DNA of 11,730 nucleotides, taken from positions 1-11,730 of the forward strand of contig CAJYRH010000099.1 of assembly GCA_913776795.1 (NCBI GenBank), written 5' to 3'. Each line of letters starts with the position of its first letter. The first letter of the stretch is position 1. The notes below the pieces were generated by a model. The model did not search any database, was not told the DNA's origin, and saw only the letters and a list, made by a program, of their open reading frames with translations. Below, one piece after another: positions 6,559-11,730 of the stretch. The stretch comes from an uncultured Pseudorhodoferax sp. (GTDB taxonomy: Bacteria; Pseudomonadota; Gammaproteobacteria; Burkholderiales; Burkholderiaceae). Position numbers and translations under genes: made by a program.

Positions 6559-8694
6559 TCACTCCTTGGCGGCGGTCTCGGCGCCGATCAGCCGGCTTTT
6601 GAGCAGGTCGAATTCGCGGTCCACGTCCAGGGTCTGGCGGTTGGACGAGAGCGCCATGGTGGCTTCGGTGGCGTTGCCGCTGGGCGCCATCCAGACCCAC
6701 AGGCGGCGCTCGCGAACATACAGCATGGCGAAAATCCCCAGGATCAGCAGCAGGCATCCCAGGTAGACGATGTTGCGCCCCGGCGCGCGCGCCACCTGGA
6801 ACACACTGGCCTGGACCTGCTTGAAATCGGCGAGCTGGAACACCATGGGCGCCGGATACAACGATGCGTCGCTGAGCGAGAGCACGGCCTGCGTCATGAA
6901 GCCCTGGGTCTTCTCGTTGCTCGCAAGTGGGCTGGCGCCTGCCCGCTCCTGGCCCATCTGCACCAGCTCGAACAGGGCGCCGTTCAGGATGCGCACCAGC
7001 ACCTCGCCGGCGCGGCCGCGCTCGCCCTCGGGCACATTGGCTTCGATGAAGTCGGCGATCGCCTGCAGGCCGCCCCGCGGTGGGGCACCGGCCGCATCGC
7101 CTTCACCCGCGAACAGGGCGAGGGCTTTGGCAGCCGAAGCGGCCAGCTGCTCGGCCAGTTCCGGCCGCTGGGGATCGGTGGCGCGCGCGGCATAGCGCCG
7201 CACGGCCGCCGCCCGCAGCGCCGGGTCCATGAGGTCGGCGCGCAGGCGCAGGAAGGTGTCCATGCCGCCGGCCTCGTCGGCCGGCACGCGCAGGTAGCGG
7301 AAGGACTCGGCCGGCGTCTCGCGCACACCCAGCAGGAAGGCCGGCACGCCGTCTCCCGTGTCCACCGGCAGCATGTAGTTGTGGTACTCACGGGCCTGGC
7401 CGGCCGCGTCGCGCAGCCGGTAGGTGATGCTGGGGCCCACGTTGCGCAGCTCGCGGTGCGTCACGGTCTTGTTGCCCGCACCCAGGCGCGCGTCGATCGC
7501 GCCGCGCAGGTCGACCTTGCGCACGTCCACCGCACCATCGCCCGGCCCGGTCAGGTTCTCGACGTTGATGACGCGCAGCGCCTGGTACTCCAGCGTCATC
7601 TTCTCGCCCCCGGCGCCGCCGCGGGACAGTTCGGTGCTGCCGCCGATCACGCCTTCGACCTCGAAAGGCTTGCCGCCCGGCACGAGCGGCACGGCCTTGA
7701 GTTGCACGCTGGAGCCACCGTCGTCGAAGCTGGACTGGTAGATCTCGATGCCCTTGTAGCTGGCCGGATGGTTGACCTCCACCCGCGCCGGCGTTTGCGC
7801 ACCGGTCTCGCGGTCGTGGATCACGATCTCGCTGGCGAACAGCTTGGGCATGCCGGTCGAGTAGTACTCGACGATGAACTTCTTGAGCTCTACCGCGAAT
7901 GGCAGCTCCTGCAGCAGCACGCCGTCGGACTGCGCCAGTACCGCCGTGCCGGACTGTGTGCCTTCGGCCACCATGAGGTTGCCGCGGAACGTCGGGTTCC
8001 GCATGGACAAGCGGTGCTCCGGCGCCACCTCGGTGATCATGCCGCCGCCCCTGTAGACGGACTTGCCATTGAACCAGGTCTGGGCGCGCACGACGAGGTC
8101 GCCATCCAGCAGGCCACCGATGCACACCAGCACGATCGCACTGTGCGCCGCGATGTAGCCGAACTTGTTGGCCGCCCCGGCCTTGGCCGCGACCATCCAG
8201 CCTTCGCCAGCGGGTGTGTCGCGGCGCTGCAGCCTGACCTTCCAGCCGGCCTTGGCCAGGGCCTGGCCCACGCGCGCGGCAGCCGCCTGCGGCGTGCCTG
8301 CGACGGTGGCGCTGGCCTTGTGGCGGAAGGCGTTCAGGCTCTGCGCGCGGATGCCCTCCTTGTAGACCCTGAGGTCGGCGAGGATCTTGGGCGTGCTGCG
8401 CGCGATGCACAAGCTGGTGCTGGTGACCAGGAACGCCAGGATCAGCAAAAACCACCACGCGCTGTAGACGGCATTCAGGCTGAACTTGTCGAACAGCAGT
8501 GCCCAGAACGGGCCGAACTGGTTGACGTAATTGTTTGCCGGCTCATGCTGCTTGAGCACCGTGCCAATGATCGACGCGACGCAGATGATGGTCAAAAGCG
8601 CGATCGCGAAGCGCATCGACGACAGCAGCTCCACCGCGGCCCGCCAGGCTTGCGAGCCGCTGCGAACGCGCAGGCCGTGGGTGGTGGTGGTCAT
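6559..8694 (-). CDS. resB: Cytochrome c biogenesis protein ResB (Ccs1)
   Basis: Second subunit of the System II cytochrome c synthetase, thought to bind apocytochrome and work with the WWD protein CcsB. The product has 711 residues, normal for betaproteobacterial ResB. Membrane segments as read from hydrophobicity: about 28-48 (ALLTIICVASIIGTVL), 79-97 (WWFLLILAFLVTSTSL), 180-197 (IAAHSAIVLVCIGGLL, with His184 placed as in family members) and 641-660 (NIVYLGCLLLILGIFAMLYV). Between the third and fourth lies a large periplasmic domain of about 440 residues containing NHPASYKGIEIYQSSFDDGG, a ResB hallmark. Its second half (about 480-600) is Ala/Arg-rich and helical. The C-terminus is cytoplasmic (REFDLLKSRL). 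The ATG at 8694 has no good Shine-Dalgarno. It is the first gene of the leftward resB-ccsB-msrP-msrQ run, lying after a terminator that ends the cytochrome c4 unit. Confidence 0.94.
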   Translation of the reverse strand: MTTTTHGLRVRSGSQAWRAAVELLSSMRFAIALLTIICVASIIGTVLKQHEPANNYVNQFGPFWALLFDKFSLNAVYSAWWFLLILAFLVTSTSLCIARSTPKILADLRVYKEGIRAQSLNAFRHKASATVAGTPQAAAARVGQALAKAGWKVRLQRRDTPAGEGWMVAAKAGAANKFGYIAAHSAIVLVCIGGLLDGDLVVRAQTWFNGKSVYRGGGMITEVAPEHRLSMRNPTFRGNLMVAEGTQSGTAVLAQSDGVLLQELPFAVELKKFIVEYYSTGMPKLFASEIVIHDRETGAQTPARVEVNHPASYKGIEIYQSSFDDGGSSVQLKAVPLVPGGKPFEVEGVIGGSTELSRGGAGGEKMTLEYQALRVINVENLTGPGDGAVDVRKVDLRGAIDARLGAGNKTVTHRELRNVGPSITYRLRDAAGQAREYHNYMLPVDTGDGVPAFLLGVRETPAESFRYLRVPADEAGGMDTFLRLRADLMDPALRAAAVRRYAARATDPQRPELAEQLAASAAKALALFAGEGDAAGAPPRGGLQAIADFIEANVPEGERGRAGEVLVRILNGALFELVQMGQERAGASPLASNEKTQGFMTQAVLSLSDASLYPAPMVFQLADFKQVQASVFQVARAPGRNIVYLGCLLLILGIFAMLYVRERRLWVWMAPSGNATEATMALSSNRQTLDVDREFDLLKSRLIGAETAAKE
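6562..6567 (-). promoter_or_regulatory. Ribosome binding site of ccsB
   Basis: AAGGAG on the minus strand, seven bases before the ccsB ATG at 6554 and reaching into the resB stop codon (AAGGAGTGA). It points to coupled translation of the two subunits of the haem lyase complex. Confidence 0.85.
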
Positions 8695-8710
8695 CGTGCA
8701 AGGCCCCGGT

Positions 8711-8744
8711 CAAAGCAAAACGGGCCGCTGCAACAGCCGGCCCG
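8711..8744 (-). terminator. Intrinsic terminator after the cytochrome c4 gene
   Basis: On the minus strand a GC-rich hairpin (10 paired bases per arm with one bulged G, loop TTG) spans 8744 to 8721 and is followed at once by TTTTGCTTTG. This is the only convincing rho-independent terminator I see in the window. It lies 68 bp past the stop of the cytochrome c4 gene and just ahead of resB. A smaller perfect hairpin without T-run, CGCCCG gtg CGGGCG (8788-8802), lies closer to the stop. Confidence 0.75.
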
Positions 8745-8812
8745 CCGTGGCGCCCGTTCCTTGGGGTAGGAAACAGGCAATTGGTTCCGCCCGGTGCGGG
8801 CGCCCGGCATGC

Positions 8813-9451
8813 TCAGCGCAGGCCGGCAACGTAGTCGGCCACGGCGCGGATCTCGCGGTCGTTCATCTTGGCCGCCACACCCGTCATCTGGGCGTTGTTC
8901 TTGCGCTTGCCATCGCGGAAGTCGGTCAGCTGCGTGGCCGTGTAGTCGGCGTGCTGGCCCGACAGGCGCGGGTACTGCGACGGGATGCCGGCACCGTTAG
9001 GGCTGTGGCAGCCTGCGCAGGCGGCCACCTGGCGTTCCGGGATGCCACCGCGGAAGATGCGCTCGCCCAGCTGCACAAGCTCCTTGTCCTTGGCGAAGCC
9101 GGGCTTGGGCTTTTGCGACGTGAGCCAATAGGAGATGTTGCGCATGTCGTCATCGCTGAGCGCCGACGCAAAGCCCTTCATGATCGGGTTGTTGCGCTTG
9201 CCTTCCTTGAATTCGTGCAGCTGCTTGACGAGGTATTCGGGGTGCTGGTGCGCCAGCTTCGGGTTGGCCGCGATGGCCGAGTTGCCGTCCGCGCCGTGGC
9301 AGGCCGCGCACACCGCCGCGTAACCCTGCTCCCCCTTGACCAGATCAGGCTTGGCCGCCTTGGGTGCAGCCGGCGCCGGATCGGCCGCATGGCTGGAGAA
9401 CGAAGGCGCTGCGAACATGGCAGCCAGGATCATGGTGGCGAGCAACTTCAT
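8813..9451 (-). CDS. Di-haem cytochrome c4-type protein
   Basis: Periplasmic di-haem c-type cytochrome that carries electrons, typically between the bc1 complex and a terminal oxidase. The product has 212 residues: a Sec signal peptide (1-23, ending SHAA), a short Ala/Pro linker, then two homologous cytochrome c domains. Haem sites are CAACH (C48, C51, H52) and CAGCH (C145, C148, H149). Likely axial methionines are M91 (NPIMKGFA) and M189 (NAQMTGVA). The pattern GKRNNPIM in domain 1 and GKRKNNAQM in domain 2 shows the internal duplication typical of cytochrome c4 (also annotated as c553 or cytochrome c). The ATG at 9451 lacks a Shine-Dalgarno. It lies next to the System II genes that would mature it, but a terminator separates them. 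It diverges from engB over a 71-bp gap. Confidence 0.93.
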   Translation of the reverse strand: MKLLATMILAAMFAAPSFSSHAADPAPAAPKAAKPDLVKGEQGYAAVCAACHGADGNSAIAANPKLAHQHPEYLVKQLHEFKEGKRNNPIMKGFASALSDDDMRNISYWLTSQKPKPGFAKDKELVQLGERIFRGGIPERQVAACAGCHSPNGAGIPSQYPRLSGQHADYTATQLTDFRDGKRKNNAQMTGVAAKMNDREIRAVADYVAGLR

Positions 9452-9485
9452 ATCGAGGGTGGTTTTATGTACGCAAAACCGGGCG

Positions 9486-9491
9486 ATTCTA
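9486..9491 (-). promoter_or_regulatory. Putative -10 box for the cytochrome c4 gene
   Basis: TAGAAT on the minus strand, 34 bp before the cytochrome c4 ATG, predicting a leader of roughly 28 nt. It overlaps the plus-strand TACAAT of engB by two bases. No good -35 hexamer is seen at 16-18 bp, so the call rests on the -10 match and location. Confidence 0.45.
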
Positions 9492-9495
9492 CAAT
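9490..9495 (+). promoter_or_regulatory. Putative -10 box for engB
   Basis: TACAAT on the plus strand, 27 bp before the engB ATG, predicting a leader of about 21 nt. No convincing -35 is found at normal spacing. It shares two bases with the minus-strand TAGAAT of the divergent cytochrome gene. Confidence 0.45.
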
Positions 9496-9522
9496 GCGAC
9501 CCCGCGCCAATCCTGCACCTTC

Positions 9523-10209
9523 ATGACAGCTCCCGCTCCCGCCGCCGCCGCTGCGGCACCCTCTGCCGCAGCCGTCGCCACGGGCTGGCTGCACACCGCC
9601 CGCTTCCTGACCACGGCGCCCCAACTGCAGTTTCTGCCCGCCCTGGAGGTGCCCGAGATCGCCTTCGTCGGCCGGTCCAACGCCGGCAAGTCCACCTGCA
9701 TCAACACGCTCACGCAGCAAAAGCAGCTGGCCTTCGCATCCAAGAAACCAGGCCGCACCCAGCACATCAACCTGTTCGCGCTCGGCAAGCAGGGCATCAC
9801 CGATGCCGTGCTGGCCGACCTGCCGGGCTACGGCTACGCAGCCGTGCCCAAGGCCGACAAAGTCCGCTGGCAGCAGGTGATGGCCAACTACCTCGTGACG
9901 CGCGAGAACCTCCAGGGCATCGTGCTGCTGTGCGATCCGCGCCTGGGCCTGACCGAACTCGACGAGGTTCTGCTCGAAGTGGTCCGCCCCCGCGTGGAAC
10001 AAGGCCTGAAGTTCCTGCTGCTGCTGACCAAGGCCGACAAGCTCACCCGCATGGAGGCGAGCAAGGCGCTGGCCATCGCCAAGCTCAACGCGGGCGGTGG
10101 CGAAGCCATGCTGTTCTCCGCGCTCAAGCGCCAGGGCATCGACGCGGCCAGCCAGCTGCTGTGGCGCTGGGCCCACCCCGAAGCGGCCTTGCCCGCCACC
10201 GCTCAGTAG
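9523..10209 (+). CDS. engB: Ribosome biogenesis GTP-binding protein EngB (YihA/YsxC)
   Basis: TRAFAC-class GTPase required for late assembly of the 50S ribosomal subunit. The product has 228 residues. All G motifs are present: G1 GRSNAGKST (50-58), G2 GRTQ (77-80), G3 DLPGYG (99-104), G4 TKADK (169-173) and G5 SALKR (199-203). Upstream of the G domain is the usual short helix region (TGWLHTARFLTTAPQL), preceded by an Ala/Pro-rich extension of about 19 residues. The ATG at 9523 fits this family layout. The frame stays open back to 9364, but that part is antisense to the cytochrome c4 gene and has no homology. No Shine-Dalgarno is seen, and a TACAAT box lies 27 bp upstream. The stop overlaps the convergent acyltransferase gene by 7 bp. 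Confidence 0.97.
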   Translation: MTAPAPAAAAAAPSAAAVATGWLHTARFLTTAPQLQFLPALEVPEIAFVGRSNAGKSTCINTLTQQKQLAFASKKPGRTQHINLFALGKQGITDAVLADLPGYGYAAVPKADKVRWQQVMANYLVTRENLQGIVLLCDPRLGLTELDEVLLEVVRPRVEQGLKFLLLLTKADKLTRMEASKALAIAKLNAGGGEAMLFSALKRQGIDAASQLLWRWAHPEAALPATAQ

Positions 10210-11066
10210 ACCGACGGCTCTCCTGGCGGGCGCGTCTTGAAGCGCTTGTGGACCCAGAAGTACTGCTCGGGCATGGTGTCGATGTAGCCCTGCAGACGCG
10301 CGTTCATGAGGGCGGTGTCGGCCACGGCATCCGGGCCCGGAAAGCCATCCCAGCCGGGCAGCACCTGCACCTCGTAGCCTTGCGGCGTCAACCGCGTGAC
10401 CACGGGCACGACGCGCGCTCGGCCCAGGCGCGCAAAGCGGGCCAGCGAGGGCACGGTGGCCGCCGGCACGCCGTAGAACGGCACGAACACCGAATCGCGT
10501 GCGCCGAAATCCATGTCGGGCAGCAGGTAGATCGGCTCGCCCGCGCGCAGCGCCGCCACCACCGGCTTGACCCCGTCCATGCGGTTGTACAGCTTGGCGT
10601 TGCCGAAGCGCTGGCGCCCGCGCGCCACCCAGATGTCCACCGTCTGGTTGGACTGCGGCGTGAAGATGGTCGCAAACTGCCGCGGAATTTGCTGCGACAG
10701 CGCCGTCGCCCCCGCGTCCAGGCCGACGAAATGGGGCGCAAAGAGCAGCGTGGGCGCAGCGCCGTCCAGCTCCTGCAGCGCGCCCGTCATGCGCAGGCGC
10801 GCGCGCACCACCGCGGGCCGGGCGTGCCAGAGCCAGGCACGGTCCAGCCAGGCCTGCACAAACACGATGAAATGGCGCCGCGCCAGGGCCTCGCGCTCGG
10901 CCGGCGGCATCTGCGGGAAGCACAGCGCCAGGTTGGTCAGCGCGATGCGCCGGCGGCTGCCCACCAGCGCGTACAGCAGCCGGCCCAGCAGCGCCCCCAG
11001 CGCCCGCACCCAGGACAGGGGCAGCGGTGCGAGCAGGCGCAGCAGGGCGATCGCCAGGCCGCTCAT
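10203..11066 (-). CDS. lpxL: Lipid A biosynthesis acyltransferase, LpxL/HtrB family
   Basis: Inner-membrane-associated acyltransferase that adds a secondary acyl chain to lipid A on its cytoplasmic face. The product has 287 residues, slightly short for the family (about 290-310). The catalytic H-x4-D motif is APHFVGLDAG (H112, D117). Other family segments are YLLPDMDFGARDSVFVPFYG (180-199) and the C-terminus WVHKRFKTRPPGEPSVY, typical of betaproteobacterial members. The N-terminal hydrophobic stretch (LAIALLRLLAPLPLSWVRAL) is the usual membrane anchor. I chose ATG 11066 because it starts just before this segment; GTG 11099 would add 11 residues. No Shine-Dalgarno is visible. It diverges from metK and its stop overlaps engB by 7 bp. 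Which lipid A position it acylates cannot be told, and Burkholderiales often carry two paralogues, so the symbol is at family level. Confidence 0.87.
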   Translation of the reverse strand: MSGLAIALLRLLAPLPLSWVRALGALLGRLLYALVGSRRRIALTNLALCFPQMPPAEREALARRHFIVFVQAWLDRAWLWHARPAVVRARLRMTGALQELDGAAPTLLFAPHFVGLDAGATALSQQIPRQFATIFTPQSNQTVDIWVARGRQRFGNAKLYNRMDGVKPVVAALRAGEPIYLLPDMDFGARDSVFVPFYGVPAATVPSLARFARLGRARVVPVVTRLTPQGYEVQVLPGWDGFPGPDAVADTALMNARLQGYIDTMPEQYFWVHKRFKTRPPGEPSVY

Positions 11067-11118
11067 CGCGCCGACAGGCCGACCGGGCGGCAGCAACACA
11101 TCATGGTCATCGGAACGC

Positions 11119-11124
11119 TAGAAT
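11119..11124 (+). promoter_or_regulatory. Putative -10 box for metK
   Basis: TAGAAT on the plus strand, predicting transcription from about 11131 and a leader of about 130 nt. The region 16-18 bp upstream (ACACAT and neighbours) does not resemble TTGACA, so promoter strength or activator need is unclear. Confidence 0.5.
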
Positions 11125-11130
11125 CTCGCC

Positions 11131-11260
11131 GTCGCTGAGTTACTGAACAACTTGCAGGGCGACGTTAAACACAACTGCTAAAGCGTTCGCCACATGCTCC
11201 CCGCAAGAGGCAACGCGAACAGCGCAACGGCCTTTTACGAAACCGCAGGAGTTTATTCAC
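11131..11260 (+). promoter_or_regulatory. Long, possibly structured metK leader
   Basis: About 130 nt between the presumed transcription start and the metK ATG, without a credible gene. Three pairings are readable. CGTCGC (11130-11135) can pair with GCGACG (11159-11164). GTTCGC (11185-11190) can pair with GCGAAC (11215-11220). The same element extended, CGTTCGCC (11184-11191), is an exact complement of GGCGAACG (11263-11270), which covers the G of the start codon and codons 2 to 4. The last two exclude each other. I do not recognise the consensus of SAM-I, SAM-II or SAH riboswitches. The pairing is seen in the sequence; regulation is inference. Confidence 0.35.
11247..11251 (+). promoter_or_regulatory. 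Ribosome binding site of metK
   Basis: AGGAG nine bases before the metK ATG at 11261. It fixes the start of the gene against the upstream out-of-frame ATG at 11194, which has no such site. Confidence 0.85.
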
Positions 11261-11730
11261 ATGGCGAACGATTTCCTCTTCACCTCCGAATCCGTGTCCG
11301 AAGGCCACCCCGACAAGGTGGCCGACCAGATCTCCGACGCCATCCTCGACGCAATCTTCGAGCAGGACCCGCGCTCGCGCGTGGCCGCCGAGACGTTGAC
11401 CAACACCGGCCTCGTGGTGCTGGCCGGCGAGATCACGACCAATGCGCACGTGGACTACATCCAGGTGGCGCGCGACACCATCAAGCGGATCGGCTACGAC
11501 AACACCGACTACGGCATCGACCACAAGGGCTGCGCCGTCATGGTCTGCTATGACAAGCAGTCCAACGACATCGCCCAGGGCGTGGACCATGCCAGCGACG
11601 ACCACTTGAACATCGGCGCCGGCGACCAGGGCCTGATGTTCGGCTACGCCTGCGACGAGACGCCCGAGCTGATGCCCGCGCCGATCTACTACGCCCACCG
11701 CCTGGTGGAGCGCCAGGCCCAGCTGCGCAA
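11261..11730 (+). CDS. metK: S-adenosylmethionine synthetase (methionine adenosyltransferase), 5' part
   Basis: Cytosolic enzyme that makes S-adenosylmethionine from methionine and ATP, releasing phosphate and diphosphate. The window ends inside the gene: 156 complete codons and two bases are present, of about 390 in the family. The N-terminus [20 protein letters not shown] holds the conserved GHPDK (15-19), with His16 and Lys19 contacting ATP phosphates and Asp18 the Mg site as in family structures. The signature [16 protein letters not shown] begins at residue 119, and [17 protein letters not shown] is characteristic. The sequence matches the family without gaps, so the visible part is intact. 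The start is supported by AGGAG nine bases upstream. It diverges from the lipid A acyltransferase and is preceded by a leader with possible alternative pairing at the start codon. Confidence 0.98.
   Translation, partial: MANDFLFTSESVSEGHPDKVADQISDAILDAIFEQDPRSRVAAETLTNTGLVVLAGEITTNAHVDYIQVARDTIKRIGYDNTDYGIDHKGCAVMVCYDKQSNDIAQGVDHASDDHLNIGAGDQGLMFGYACDETPELMPAPIYYAHRLVERQAQLR

Noticed and set aside
4902..6602. A 566-codon open frame on the plus strand covering ccsB and the msrP 5' end
   Set aside because: Shadow of ccsB. The translation is low-complexity (HQ/R/A-rich) and lacks any motif, whereas the other strand has the WWD haem motif.
6487..8769. A 760-codon open frame on the plus strand covering resB
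   Set aside because: It is fully antisense to resB. Its product is His/Arg/Gln/Gly-rich with no recognisable domain, and it arises from the codon bias of a GC-rich gene. resB has clear family motifs.
11067..11099. N-terminal extension of the acyltransferase from GTG 11099
   Set aside because: The 11 extra residues (Pro/Gly-rich) precede the usual membrane anchor and there is no ribosome binding site; ATG 11066 fits the family better.
9336..11138. A 600-codon open frame on the plus strand over engB and the acyltransferase
   Set aside because: It reads engB out of frame and the acyltransferase in antisense. No domain is visible, and the true genes carry complete motif sets.
11131..11260. A known SAM-I, SAM-II or SAH riboswitch before metK
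   Set aside because: I could not match the conserved cores of these classes by eye; a covariance-model search would decide.
11194..11553. Upstream ATG in the metK leader opening a 119-codon frame that overlaps metK out of frame
   Set aside because: There is no Shine-Dalgarno and the product is Arg/Pro-rich shadow sequence; the metK ATG has AGGAG at good spacing. A regulatory uORF cannot be excluded but nothing supports it.

Overview
The window is a compact, GC-rich chromosomal stretch of housekeeping genes. Protein sequences and gene set point to a betaproteobacterium of the order Burkholderiales, most like Comamonadaceae (Acidovorax/Delftia/Comamonas type). This placement is from recognition of the proteins, not from a database search. 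I see no mobile element, CRISPR array, tRNA, rRNA or sign of recent transfer. Every long open stretch is explained by twelve genes; the two at the ends (mrcA, metK) are cut by the window.

Layout. (1) 1-1566 (+): 3' part of mrcA (PBP1A), whose stop abuts the stop of cyaY (1567-1896, -). (2) cyaY (frataxin-like) diverges from a small lipoprotein, lptM (1907-2146, +), with only 10 bp between start codons; lysA (2265-3563, +) follows lptM. (3) A leftward block: resB (6559-8694), ccsB (5208-6554), msrP (4151-5146) and msrQ (3502-4149). Spacings are 4 bp (resB/ccsB), 61 bp (ccsB/msrP) and 1 bp (msrP/msrQ), and msrQ runs 62 bp into the 3' end of lysA. (4) A leftward di-haem cytochrome c4 gene (8813-9451), separated from resB by a good intrinsic terminator. 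(5) engB (9523-10209, +) diverges from the cytochrome gene and ends 7 bp inside the convergent lpxL-type acyltransferase (10203-11066, -). (6) metK begins at 11261 (+) behind a 194-bp gap that holds a -10-like box and a structured leader.

How they fit. The centre of the window is an envelope redox and haem theme. ResB and CcsB form the System II machine that attaches haem to c-type cytochromes, cytochrome c4 is a typical client, and MsrPQ repairs oxidised methionines in periplasmic proteins using electrons from the inner membrane. CyaY handles iron for Fe-S and haem metabolism. The flanks serve the cell envelope (PBP1A, LptM, the lipid A acyltransferase, and LysA, which makes lysine from the peptidoglycan precursor meso-DAP) and central functions (ribosome assembly GTPase EngB, SAM synthetase MetK).

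I found no clearly new multi-gene system. The points most worth a second look are non-coding or architectural: a metK leader with two mutually exclusive pairings, one covering the start codon; overlapping -10 boxes for divergent transcription between cytochrome c4 and engB; possible leaderless expression of lptM; and a long imperfect hairpin across the lysA stop inside the lysA/msrQ overlap.
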